This document shows positions 41,383 through 49,668 of a DNA stretch of 64,000 nt, in pieces. How positions within the stretch are numbered: the first letter of the stretch is position 1; every line of letters starts with the position of its first letter. The notes under the pieces were generated by a model. That model was not told where the DNA came from. It was given only the letters and a program-made list of their open reading frames with translations, and did not search any database. The translations under genes were made by a program, and so were the position numbers. This DNA comes from WHUA01 sp964585785 (lineage in GTDB: Bacteria; Pseudomonadota; Alphaproteobacteria; UBA8366), in NCBI GenBank assembly GCA_964585785.1, contig CAZPFL010000001.1, positions 83,390-147,389 on the forward strand, in the 5' to 3' direction.

Positions 41383-42030
41383 ATGGCGACTAAAGTGCGC
41401 AAGCATTCCTATGTAATTCCCTGTTCCAGCGATTTTCGCGATGCCGTGCAGGCGCTGGCCGACCGCCGCGAGGTCAATGTCGGCGACATCGCGCGCTCGG
41501 TCATGCTGATCATCTCGCATGACACGATCGTCGCCTGCCCCGATCCCGGCGAGCCGGGCGCGAACGACCGCGAGACGGTGATCCTCAAATCAGGTCCGAA
41601 CAAGGGCAAGCCCTGGCGCCGCAAGCCGCGCCTGCAGGCGCGCCTGCCCGGCGGCTACAAGGTCGGCGATATCCGCCGCGCGCTCGGCGTGGCGCTGGCG
41701 CTCAACATGGGGGAGATCACGGTCAGCCTGGAAGACGGCCGCGCGCCGAAGGCAAAGGAACGCATCCGCGCCCTCAATGACGAGATCGCGCGCCTTCGGG
41801 CGGCCATGTCGGTCGTCGCGATGGATCCGCTGCCCCACGGCGTGCGCAATGCCGACGAGGCGCTTTTCGTGCTCGGCTTCCCGCCGGGCAGCAAGCCGAA
41901 CCAGACCGAGGTCAAGGCGCGCTTCCGCATGCTGGCGACGATCCATCACCCGGACGCGCCCTTTGGCGACACGCGGCGCATGTCGCAGCTCAATCAGGCG
42001 ATGTCCTGGTTGCGCGCGGGCGCGGCGTAA
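41383..42030 (+). CDS. J-domain protein with ribbon-helix-helix-like N-terminus
   Basis: A 215-residue protein. The C-terminal part (about residues 155-212) resembles a J domain: DEALFVLGFPPGSK, EVKARFRMLATIHHPDAPFGD with the HPD motif that stimulates DnaK ATPase, and MSQLNQAMSWLR. The N-terminal part (about residues 5-45), KHSYVIPCSSDFRDAVQALA then VNVGDIARSVMLIISHD, looks like a strand plus two helices as in ribbon-helix-helix DNA-binding proteins. A short coiled-coil-like segment (KERIRALNDEIARLRAAM) joins them. Combined roles in DNA binding and chaperone recruitment are inference. Confidence 0.75.
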   Translation: MATKVRKHSYVIPCSSDFRDAVQALADRREVNVGDIARSVMLIISHDTIVACPDPGEPGANDRETVILKSGPNKGKPWRRKPRLQARLPGGYKVGDIRRALGVALALNMGEITVSLEDGRAPKAKERIRALNDEIARLRAAMSVVAMDPLPHGVRNADEALFVLGFPPGSKPNQTEVKARFRMLATIHHPDAPFGDTRRMSQLNQAMSWLRAGAA

Positions 42031-42073
42031 CGGTTCTTCGCCGGCGCAACGGCAATCGCGCGCCGGTTTTTCT

Positions 42074-42964
42074 TCAGCGGGTTTTCGGGATTGTCGTGCC
42101 GGCCCATTTGGCGACCCAGGCGGCGATCTGGGTGATGTCCTGCGCGCCGCCGCCCATCGCCTTCACGATGCGGATGAGCTGGCGGACCGACTGGCAGACC
42201 GGCATCGGCACGCCAAGCGCCTCGCCTTCCGAAAGCGCGAGGTCCACGTCCTTGATCATGATGTCGAGCGCCGCGCCGAAGTCGAAGGCGCCGGTGAGCA
42301 CATGCTCCGGGATCTTCTGCAGGGTCGCGCTGTTGCGGCCGCTGCCGATGTTGATCGCCTGCAGCATCGTCTCGGGGTCGAGACCGGCCTTGATGCCCAT
42401 GACCAGCGCCTCCGACGTCGCGGCCAGCGCGGTCGCCGACAGGATGTTGTTGGCGAGCTTGAGACTCTGCGCCATGCCGGGCTTTTCGCCGACATAGGTG
42501 ACCTTGCCCAGCACCGCGAGCGCCGGCTCGAGCTTAGCAAAGGCGTCCTTCGGGCCCGACGCCATGATCGACAGCGTGCCCGCGGCCGCGCCCGACGGGC
42601 CGCCGCTGATCGGGCAGTCGATGGTGACAATGTTCGCTGCCGCCAGCTCCTTCTCCATGTCTGCGACGAAGCGGGTGCCGACGGTGCCCATGTTGACGAA
42701 GATGCGCACCGCCTTGCCGCCGCGGACGCCATCGTCGCCCAACGCCACCGCGCGGTAGGCGGCGAGCGACGGGAGCGAGGCGCAGACGAGCTCTGTTTCG
42801 TCGGCGACCGCGCGGGCCGAGCCGACGATGCGGGCCTGGCGCTCGGCCAGCGGGCGCACGGCCGCGTCGCGCGTGTCATGCACGACCAGCTGGTGCCCCG
42901 CCTCCAGCAGGCGGTCGCACATCGGCCGCCCCATGTTGCCGACTCCGATGAAGCCGATTTTCAT
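42074..42964 (-). CDS. NAD(P)-dependent oxidoreductase, 3-hydroxyisobutyrate dehydrogenase family
   Basis: A 296-residue beta-hydroxyacid dehydrogenase. The N-terminal Rossmann motif is KIGFIGVGNMGRPMCDRL. The substrate-binding segment is DCPISGGPSGAAAGTLSIM near residue 120, and the catalytic lysine is in QSLKLANNILSA near residue 170. DLALSEGEALGVPMPV near the C-terminus is typical. It reduces or oxidises a small hydroxyacid; the substrate is not readable. An MFS gene lies 76 bp upstream on the same strand. Confidence 0.88.
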   Translation of the reverse strand: MKIGFIGVGNMGRPMCDRLLEAGHQLVVHDTRDAAVRPLAERQARIVGSARAVADETELVCASLPSLAAYRAVALGDDGVRGGKAVRIFVNMGTVGTRFVADMEKELAAANIVTIDCPISGGPSGAAAGTLSIMASGPKDAFAKLEPALAVLGKVTYVGEKPGMAQSLKLANNILSATALAATSEALVMGIKAGLDPETMLQAINIGSGRNSATLQKIPEHVLTGAFDFGAALDIMIKDVDLALSEGEALGVPMPVCQSVRQLIRIVKAMGGGAQDITQIAAWVAKWAGTTIPKTR

Positions 42965-43040
42965 ATCCGTATTCCTCTCTCAAGCTGCGGCGTTGGCCAA
43001 GGATAGGCGGAGGGTACGCATCACGCCAAACGCCGCCCGA

Positions 43041-44255
43041 TTACAGCCCGCGCTCGCGGAATCCGAAGGCCAGCACCACGACGCCGATGGCGACCAGGCC
43101 GGCGCAGAGATACCAGCCGCTGTCGAACAACCCCGTCACGTCCACGACCCAGCCGAACAGCGGCGGCCCCGCGATGCTGCCGACATAGGTGCCGACCAGC
43201 GTGTAGCCGGTGGCCGAGCCGGCAAGACGCGGCGCGACCGCCTCGACCGCCATGGTCTGCATCAGCGGCGCGTAAGACGCGATGGTGATGCCGAGCAGCC
43301 CTGAAAGCGCAACGGCCATGATCATGCCGGCGCGCGGCTCGATCGCCGCCATGCTGGCCAGCAGGACGGTGGCGCTCGCGCCAATCGCGACCGTCAGCGC
43401 CTTGCGCCGGCCCTTGAACAGGAAGTCGCTGATCGTGCCCCAGCCGAGCCGTCCGATGACGCTCGCCGTCTGGGCGATGCCGTAGCAGAGGCCGGCGAAC
43501 TCCTGGCTCACCTGCGCCGCTTCGCGCACGAACAGCGTGAGATAGGAGAAGAAGTTCTGCTGGCCGACATTGTGCAGCATGTTCGACAGCACGAAGCGCC
43601 CGAAGTTGAAGTCCTTCGCCACTTCGCCGAGCGTGCCGAAGCGGCTGCTGCTCGCGGTCGCCGGGCGGGGGCGCGGCTTCTCGACGAACAGCAGGCAGAC
43701 CATGCCGCCGAGCACGGTGACCGCCGCGACGGTGAAAGTGATCCAATGCCACGCGCCAGGCCGGGCGAAGGCGCCGAGCGAGGCCGAGATCACGCCGCCC
43801 AACGGGACCCCGGTCTGCTTGATCCCCATCGCGGTGCCGCGGCGCGCCGGCGGAAATGACTCGAACACGCCCTTGGCCGTCGCCGGGTTGACGATGGAAT
43901 AGCCCCACCCGGTCACGACCATGGCGGCGAAGCCGAGCCAGAGGCCGGTCGCCTGGGTCAGCATGACGGCGCCAATAACGAGAAACGCATGGGCGAGAAC
44001 CAGCGCCCAGCCGACGCCGACGCGGTCCGCGAGATGGCCGGCCGGTAGCGAGCCGGTGATCTGTCCGATGCTGTAGGCGGTCACCAGCAGGCCGAACTGC
44101 GCGAAGCTGAGCGACAGATCGGCCTTGATCACCGGCGCCATTACCACGAGCGTGGTGATGTGCAGCGTGCCGACAACATGCGCCAGCGTCAGGATGGGAA
44201 GCCACATCCGCCACGGGTTCGCCGTTGGAGTCAGCGGCTCGTCGGTCTCGCTCAC
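43041..44255 (-). CDS. MFS transporter
   Basis: A 404-residue major facilitator with about 12 hydrophobic segments. The loop 2-3 signature appears as GHLADRVGVGWAL near residue 75. A second copy in the C-terminal half is SDFLFKGRRKAL. It starts with a polar tail MSETDEPLTPTANPW. The substrate is unknown; organic acids are plausible because HIBADH-like and dioxygenase genes flank it on the same strand (gaps of 76 and 18 bp). Confidence 0.88.
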   Translation of the reverse strand: MSETDEPLTPTANPWRMWLPILTLAHVVGTLHITTLVVMAPVIKADLSLSFAQFGLLVTAYSIGQITGSLPAGHLADRVGVGWALVLAHAFLVIGAVMLTQATGLWLGFAAMVVTGWGYSIVNPATAKGVFESFPPARRGTAMGIKQTGVPLGGVISASLGAFARPGAWHWITFTVAAVTVLGGMVCLLFVEKPRPRPATASSSRFGTLGEVAKDFNFGRFVLSNMLHNVGQQNFFSYLTLFVREAAQVSQEFAGLCYGIAQTASVIGRLGWGTISDFLFKGRRKALTVAIGASATVLLASMAAIEPRAGMIMAVALSGLLGITIASYAPLMQTMAVEAVAPRLAGSATGYTLVGTYVGSIAGPPLFGWVVDVTGLFDSGWYLCAGLVAIGVVVLAFGFRERGL

Positions 44256-44273
44256 GGTGGTTCTTCGATGCGC

Positions 44274-45113
44274 TTAGTGCGGTTTGTCGCCCGCCAGGAT
44301 GATGCGATAGAGCAGGCGGAGCTCTTGGAAATCGTAGTCGGCGGTGGCTTTGTGGATGCAGCACCGGTTGTCCCAGATCACCATGTCGCCGGGACGCCAG
44401 TGATGCGTATAGGTGAATTCCGGCCTAGTCGAATGCGTGACCAGGCGATCGATGAGGTCGGCGGAGCTTTCGGGCGTCATGCCGCGGAACCGGCGCACCC
44501 GCAACGGATTGAGATAGATTGCCCGGCGGCCGTTCTCGGGATGGGTGCGGATCAGCGGATGCACGACGCCGTCTGATACATCATCGTCGCCGGCGGCAAT
44601 GCGCTCGGCGAGGCTCGGTGGCATGCGGCTTTCCGTGTAGGCGTGCACGGCTTCGAGGTCGTCGACCTCGGCGCGCAGCGTTTCGGGCAGCGCGTCGTAG
44701 GCGGCACCCATATGCGCCCAGCGCGTGTCGCCGCCCTTGCTCGGCAGCGCGACCGCGAACAGGACTGTCGCCTTCGGCGGCTCCGGCTGGAAGGAATGGT
44801 CGGTGTGCCAGCTCACGCCGCGCACGTTGATCTTGCCGTCCTTGGTCTTTTCCTGGTTCGAGATGGTCGCCACGTCCGGGCAGTCCGGCAGGTTGAATCG
44901 CTCCAGATGCTGGCGGACGGGTTCGCCGAACAGCCGGGCGGCGGCGAGGAATTGCGGCGCGTCGAGCGTCTGGTCGCGGATAACCAGCAGGGCGCGATCG
45001 ACGAAGGCGCGCCGCAGCCGGTCCGCGGTCTCGGCGTCGAGGTGGCGGGAAAGGTCGGCGCCGGTAATCTCCGCGCCGAGCGGGTCGGAGAGATTTCGGA
45101 TCGAGACCGCCAT
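44274..45113 (-). CDS. TauD/TfdA family dioxygenase (copy 1)
   Basis: A 279-residue Fe(II)/2-oxoglutarate dioxygenase. The facial triad is HxD in SWHTDHSF (about residue 102) and the distal His in NRCCIHKA near residue 255; the 2-oxoglutarate Arg is in LLYRIIL near the end. The family splits sulfonates, chlorophenoxy acids and other substrates; it is not possible to name one. It follows the rhodanese gene by 25 bp, in line with sulfur chemistry. Confidence 0.88.
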   Translation of the reverse strand: MAVSIRNLSDPLGAEITGADLSRHLDAETADRLRRAFVDRALLVIRDQTLDAPQFLAAARLFGEPVRQHLERFNLPDCPDVATISNQEKTKDGKINVRGVSWHTDHSFQPEPPKATVLFAVALPSKGGDTRWAHMGAAYDALPETLRAEVDDLEAVHAYTESRMPPSLAERIAAGDDDVSDGVVHPLIRTHPENGRRAIYLNPLRVRRFRGMTPESSADLIDRLVTHSTRPEFTYTHHWRPGDMVIWDNRCCIHKATADYDFQELRLLYRIILAGDKPH

Positions 45114-45138
45114 TCCCTTTCCCCTCGGCGGCCGTCGG

Positions 45139-46731
45139 TCAGGAGGTCACGACGCGGAAGGCGGCGTCGCCGTCGGCTTCGATCTGTGCCGGGAGCTGCT
45201 CTTCCCAGCTCAGATATTCGCGCATCGAGACTTCGTTGCCCTGGTGCCGGTCGTGCACGAAGAACAGGTAGTCGATGCGCTCGGAATCGGGCGGCACGCC
45301 GGGCGAAGCCTCGGTCGGCAGGCCCGCCTTGGTCCAGGCCTCGCGCCCGCCCTTGAGGATGGCGACCGGCGCGTCGGTCAGCGCCTGCAGGTCCGGAACC
45401 GCGAGCCGGGCGCGCATCTCGTGCTCGGAATAGAGCACGATGCGCTTGCCCTTCGGCAGCTTTGGCGCCAGCCGGCCGAGTCGCGGCCGAATGCCCCAAA
45501 GCGCGCCCGGCAGATGCGCCTTGCTGTAATCGCCGGAGAGGTCCACGTCGACGGCGACGGCCGTGCCGTCCTTCAACGCCTTGGCCAGATCCTGCGGCGT
45601 GATCTCCTCGGCGGCGATCTTGTCGACCCCGAGCACACGCCGTGCCGGCATTCCTGTCTCGGTGCCGGCCGCGCCGATGCCGCCTTCCAGGACATGCACG
45701 TCCCAGCCCATCTGCACCAGCCAGTGCGCCGCGGTGATGGCGCGCACTTCCGTGTCGTCGGTCAGCACGACGCGGGCGCCCCGCGTGCCGACCCAGCTAT
45801 CCGTGCGCTGAACGAGCTGGCCGCCCGGCGCATGCGCCGCGCCCGGCAAATGGCCGGCCTCGTACTCCTCCTTGCTGCGCACGTCGAGGACGTAGAGCGT
45901 GCGGGTCGTGTCGCCGCGCCACTTGTCCACGGTCGCGCGGTCCACTTTGCGCACGCCGAATTTTTTCGCCATCGCGTCGGCGCGCGCCTTCGCTTCCTTG
46001 AGGCCCGCCGCGGAGACGTCCGGGTATTTCCGTGCCGCGCCGTGGTCCAGCTCGAAGCCGGCGAGCCGCCAGCCCATCGTGCCGGCGCGCAGCGCGACAA
46101 CCTTGTTGGGGATGCCGGCGTTGCGCAGCGTCTGCGCGCCGATAATGCTGCGTGTCCGGCCGGCGCAGTTGACGACGACGGTGGTCTTCGGCGACGGCGC
46201 GATGTCGTGGATGCGGTAAACCAGCTCGGCGTTCGGCACGCTGATGCCGTTCGGGATGCTCATCCGTTTGTATTCTTCCGGCGTGCGCCCGTCGACGACG
46301 ACCAGATCCTCGCCCTTGTCGAACATCGCGTGCAGCTCGGCTGCCGTGATCGACGGCGTGTGCGCCGCATGCTCGACCACTTCGCCGAAGGCCTTCGACG
46401 GCACGTTCTCGCCCTTGAAGATCACATAGCCGGCCTTCTTCCAGGCATCGACGCCGCCGTCGAGGACCGCGACGTCGGTGAAGCCGACCGCCGCCATGCG
46501 CTCCGCGGCGCGCTCCGCCACGCCATCGCCGCCGTCGACCAGCACGGTCCGCACCGTTCGCCGCGGCAGCAGTGTGTCCAGGCGCGATTCGAGCACGCTG
46601 TAGGGCACCGGCACCGTCAGCAGAAGATGGCCTTCGCCGAACTGGCCGTCCTCGCGGACGTCGAGGAGGGCCAGCTCCTTGCCGTCCTTGATCATCGTTT
46701 TCAGCGTCGCGGCGTCGATGCGTCTCGTCAT
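45139..46731 (-). CDS. Four-domain rhodanese-like sulfurtransferase
   Basis: A 530-residue protein with four rhodanese-like domains in tandem (starting near residues 1, 125, 260 and 385). Each begins with the 'VLDVR' type strand: LALLDVRED, LVVVDGRTPEEY, LYVLDVRSKEEY and AVAVDVDLSGDY. Only domain 2 keeps the active-site Cys (VVNCAGRTRSI); the loops of the other three read VLVDGGDG, VVLTDDTE and VLYSEHE. So one catalytic domain and three structural or regulatory ones are likely. The gene sits between two TauD-like genes (gaps 25 and 28 bp). Confidence 0.87.
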   Translation of the reverse strand: MTRRIDAATLKTMIKDGKELALLDVREDGQFGEGHLLLTVPVPYSVLESRLDTLLPRRTVRTVLVDGGDGVAERAAERMAAVGFTDVAVLDGGVDAWKKAGYVIFKGENVPSKAFGEVVEHAAHTPSITAAELHAMFDKGEDLVVVDGRTPEEYKRMSIPNGISVPNAELVYRIHDIAPSPKTTVVVNCAGRTRSIIGAQTLRNAGIPNKVVALRAGTMGWRLAGFELDHGAARKYPDVSAAGLKEAKARADAMAKKFGVRKVDRATVDKWRGDTTRTLYVLDVRSKEEYEAGHLPGAAHAPGGQLVQRTDSWVGTRGARVVLTDDTEVRAITAAHWLVQMGWDVHVLEGGIGAAGTETGMPARRVLGVDKIAAEEITPQDLAKALKDGTAVAVDVDLSGDYSKAHLPGALWGIRPRLGRLAPKLPKGKRIVLYSEHEMRARLAVPDLQALTDAPVAILKGGREAWTKAGLPTEASPGVPPDSERIDYLFFVHDRHQGNEVSMREYLSWEEQLPAQIEADGDAAFRVVTS

Positions 46732-46759
46732 AGTCTTGCGTTCTCCAGATTCGTTCGAG

Positions 46760-47605
46760 TCAGACCGGGCGGGTGCCCTTGAGCAGGATGCGTTGGTGCA
46801 GGCGCGTCTGGCCGACCGGGAAATCCATGTTGACCGCGTGCATCAGGCAGCGGTTGTCCCACAGCAGGATATCGCCGACGCGCCATTTGTGGTGGTACTG
46901 GTATTTCGGCTGGGTCACGTGTTCGTAGATCATGTCGAGCAGGGCGTCGCTCTCTTCCCGTCCCATGCCGACGATCTGATCCGTCCGGTTGGAGTTGAAA
47001 TAGATCGTCTTCTCCCCCGTGTCCTCATGGGTGCGGACCAGCGGGTGGTCGACGTCCGGAGTCTCGTCTGCTTCCTCCTGCGTCAGCTTGATCGCGCGGG
47101 CGGGCGCGCGCTTGGTGTCGTAGCCGTGCACCGCGCGCAGGCCTTCGAGGCGCCGCCGCTGCGCTTCCGGCAGGTCGAGATAGGCCTTCCGCATGTTGCA
47201 GAACTTCGTCTCGCCGCCGCTTTCCGGGATCTGGATCGACTGCAGCATGGTCGCCTTGGCGGGCACGGCGAAGTAGGAATCGTCGGTGTGCCAACCCGAA
47301 AGGCGCACCAGGCGCATGTCGTCCGGTTTGTCCTCCGGGCGCTTGTAGGTGCTTTCGAGGATGCTGACCTCCGGCGTCTCGCCGTGCCGCCGCTTGCGCA
47401 GAAGCTGCAGCTGCGGGCTGCCGAAATAGCCGGCCACCCGGGCGAACTCGCTCGGCTCGAGCGGGGCGCTGCGGAAACAGAGAAGATGGTGCTTGAGGAA
47501 GGCCTCCCGGATCGCCGAGATCGTGTCATCGTCCTGGGGTTCGGTCAGGTCGAGGCCCGTGATTTCCGCGCCGAGGGCATCGCTGAGCGGTCTGATTTGC
47601 AGCAT
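46760..47605 (-). CDS. TauD/TfdA family dioxygenase (copy 2)
   Basis: A 281-residue Fe(II)/2-oxoglutarate dioxygenase from the ATG at 47605, which has AGGAGG upstream. Triad: HxD in GWHTDDSY (about residue 105) and the distal His in NRCLMHAV near residue 255; the Arg is in RLHQRILL. It shares the GAEITGLDL start with copies 1 and 3 but is clearly a separate paralogue. It is the first gene of the unit tauD2 - rhodanese - tauD1. Confidence 0.88.
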   Translation of the reverse strand: MLQIRPLSDALGAEITGLDLTEPQDDDTISAIREAFLKHHLLCFRSAPLEPSEFARVAGYFGSPQLQLLRKRRHGETPEVSILESTYKRPEDKPDDMRLVRLSGWHTDDSYFAVPAKATMLQSIQIPESGGETKFCNMRKAYLDLPEAQRRRLEGLRAVHGYDTKRAPARAIKLTQEEADETPDVDHPLVRTHEDTGEKTIYFNSNRTDQIVGMGREESDALLDMIYEHVTQPKYQYHHKWRVGDILLWDNRCLMHAVNMDFPVGQTRLHQRILLKGTRPV

Positions 47606-47765
47606 CGGGACTGCCTCCTGCGAATGGCCGAGGGAAAGAAGCGTCGCCAAGGACGGAAAACGGGCTTGCCATCGACGGCAAGCGGGCGAACAGGGCCGTT
47701 TCCTCGTTCTTGAGCGTTTATCGCGAGACTATAAAGCGGCGGCGGCCCCGGGCGCAAACCGCCGC

Positions 47766-48557
47766 TCAATGATTCAACGCGGCGACGCCCTTCCAGATCA
47801 GCGCCACCGAGGCGACCAGCAGCAGGAGGCGGAAGGCGCCGAAATAGCGCTGCGCCGAGAGCTTCATGGCGAACCGCCGGCCGGCCCAGCCGCCCGCATA
47901 GACCGCCGGCATCACCAGGGCGGATTCGATCACGAGCTTGAGCGTGATCAGCCCGGCGACGAGCGTCACGACGGCGCGCCACAGCACCATGAAGCCGGAG
48001 AGCACGATATTCGTGGCGCGGAACGCGCGCGGGTGTGGCGTCGTCCAGCGCAGATAGAAAGACAGGAAATAGTTCGATCCGGCGCCGGCGATCCCGGCGA
48101 CCAGCCCGGCGATCGCGGCGAGCCCGAAGGCGACGGACAGCCGGTCGAGCCGCATGTGCCGGGCCGCGCGCTCCGCCAGCCCCGCCACGTCGATCAGCAC
48201 CGCCACGGAAAGGCAGCCGCCCAGCACGATGGTCAGCCACGCCGCCTTGAGGACGGCGAAGATCCAGACGCCGACCACCACGGATATGACCGTGCCGGCC
48301 ATCATCGGTTTCGTGATGCGCCAGTTCGCCTCCTTCATCCCCTGTGGCAAGAGCTGCACCTGGGCGAAGACCGAGGTCAGCAGCGCGATCAGCACGGCGT
48401 CATGCGGCGGCAGCATCCAGGCGCTGCCCAGGACGGCGGGCATGGCGGAGCCGAAGCCGAGGATTCCACGAATGAAAAACGACAGGAAATAGATGATGAA
48501 GAGGCCCGTGACGGCCAGGCCCGAGATGTTGGTAAAGGGAACGATCGTATCGGGCAT
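47766..48557 (-). CDS. TauE/SafE family sulfite exporter-like protein
   Basis: A 263-residue polytopic membrane protein with about eight hydrophobic helices. RGILGFGSAMPAVLGS near residue 32 and the second copy GLVAGIAGAGSNYFL near residue 150 are the paired half-repeats of the family; AGGWAGRRFA is near the C-terminus. Members export sulfite or sulfoacetate or take up organic anions. Its place upstream of TauD-like and rhodanese genes suits disposal of sulfite released from sulfonates, which is inference. Confidence 0.85.
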   Translation of the reverse strand: MPDTIVPFTNISGLAVTGLFIIYFLSFFIRGILGFGSAMPAVLGSAWMLPPHDAVLIALLTSVFAQVQLLPQGMKEANWRITKPMMAGTVISVVVGVWIFAVLKAAWLTIVLGGCLSVAVLIDVAGLAERAARHMRLDRLSVAFGLAAIAGLVAGIAGAGSNYFLSFYLRWTTPHPRAFRATNIVLSGFMVLWRAVVTLVAGLITLKLVIESALVMPAVYAGGWAGRRFAMKLSAQRYFGAFRLLLLVASVALIWKGVAALNH

Positions 48558-48796
48558 ACGCGGCGAGATTGTTTGGCAGGGCAGGCGGGCAGGCGGACTT
48601 CATGAGAGTACAAATTCATTATAATCCGGAAATCCACTTTCGCAAAAATCCGGGGCCACGCATGCATTTGCGGCGGCTGGCCAGTCACCGTCCGCCCGGC
48701 TATAAGGGGACCAGCTTTCATCGCCCCAGGGTGCAGCCGGCCGTCATGGCCGAGACCAAATAGGCCCCCCGGGCCAATGCCGGAAGGAACAAGCGC

Positions 48797-49192
48797 ATGT
48801 CCAACAAGATCTATCATATCGCCGTGAAAGTGCCCGATATCGACAAGGCCAAGGCCTTCTACAAGAACTTGTTCGGGTTCGAGGAGCTGAAGCAGTCGAA
48901 GGTGCGCGACCACACTTCCTGCCATCTGACAGACGGCGTCATCGATCTCGCGATCATCCAGTATGAGAGCGAGGACTCGCCCGAGGCCGGGCTGTCCGGC
49001 GACGGCCCCTGCATCCATCACTTCGGCGTGGAGGTCGAGGATCTCGAGACCTCGCACGGTCAGCTGAAGGAGATGGGCTGCGAGATATTGTCGAAGCCTG
49101 GGGTTCTACCGATCAAGTTCCGCTCACCTTTCGGCGTGGTCGCGGAGATCTCGCCGTCCGGCTACTTCGAAACCAAGCACAAGAACGGCTAG
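48797..49192 (+). CDS. VOC family protein (glyoxalase-like)
   Basis: A 131-residue one-module pair protein of the vicinal oxygen chelate superfamily. IYHIAVKVPDIDKAKAFYKN at the N-terminus carries the first metal His, IHHFGVEVEDLE near residue 75 the second half, and FGVVAEISP near residue 117 the Glu. It could be a metal-dependent isomerase, dioxygenase or lyase. It is divergent from the TauE-like gene, 239 bp away. A hairpin follows it before the Rieske gene. Confidence 0.85.
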   Translation: MSNKIYHIAVKVPDIDKAKAFYKNLFGFEELKQSKVRDHTSCHLTDGVIDLAIIQYESEDSPEAGLSGDGPCIHHFGVEVEDLETSHGQLKEMGCEILSKPGVLPIKFRSPFGVVAEISPSGYFETKHKNG

Positions 49193-49196
49193 GAGC

Positions 49197-49239
49197 GGCG
49201 GGCACGCGCCCGTTCGTCACGGGACGGGCGCGGGCCGCC
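49197..49239 (+). terminator. Stem-loop between the VOC and Rieske genes
   Basis: CGCGCCCGT / ACGGGCGCG (49205-49213 and 49224-49232) form a perfect 9-bp stem, extended outward by GGCGG / CCGCC. No T-run follows, and the Rieske ATG lies 8 nt further on. It may separate or modulate the two genes. Confidence 0.4.
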
Positions 49240-49246
49240 ATCGGCC

Positions 49247-49627
49247 ATGCTTGAGCTTTGCCGCCTCGCGGACATCCCCGACGGCGGGGCGTGCGGCTTT
49301 GCCGTGGAGGGGCCCGGCTTCGCCCAGCGCCTCGTCGTGGTTCGCTGCGGCGACGCCGTTCACGGCTACGTCAATTCCTGTCCGCACGTGCCTTCGCGGC
49401 TCGACTTCACCCCCGGCGACTTCCTCGACGAGACCGGATGCCTGCTCCAATGTCAGGGGCACGGCGCGCTCTTCCGTTTCGAGGACGGATTCTGCATCGA
49501 CGGCCCTTGTGAAGGGCAATCGCTTCATCCCGCGCCGGTACGCGTCGCGGACGGCTGCGTCTGGCTCGACCGTACGGGCGCCGCCCTCGTCGACGAGATC
49601 AGCAAGGTCCTTTCCGACCTTCAATAG
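49247..49627 (+). CDS. Rieske 2Fe-2S ferredoxin-like protein
   Basis: A 126-residue soluble Rieske protein. The cluster ligands are CPHVPSRLD (Cys-x-His, about residue 45) and CLLQCQGHGALF (Cys-x2-His, about residue 69). No membrane helix or signal peptide is visible, so it is a cytoplasmic electron carrier, as with ferredoxins of aromatic-ring or amine oxygenases. No oxygenase alpha subunit of the Rieske type is nearby; its partner is unknown. Confidence 0.87.
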   Translation: MLELCRLADIPDGGACGFAVEGPGFAQRLVVVRCGDAVHGYVNSCPHVPSRLDFTPGDFLDETGCLLQCQGHGALFRFEDGFCIDGPCEGQSLHPAPVRVADGCVWLDRTGAALVDEISKVLSDLQ

Positions 49628-49668
49628 CCGCAAGAAACGTCACGCAAGGAAGAATTGGACGACGGGCC

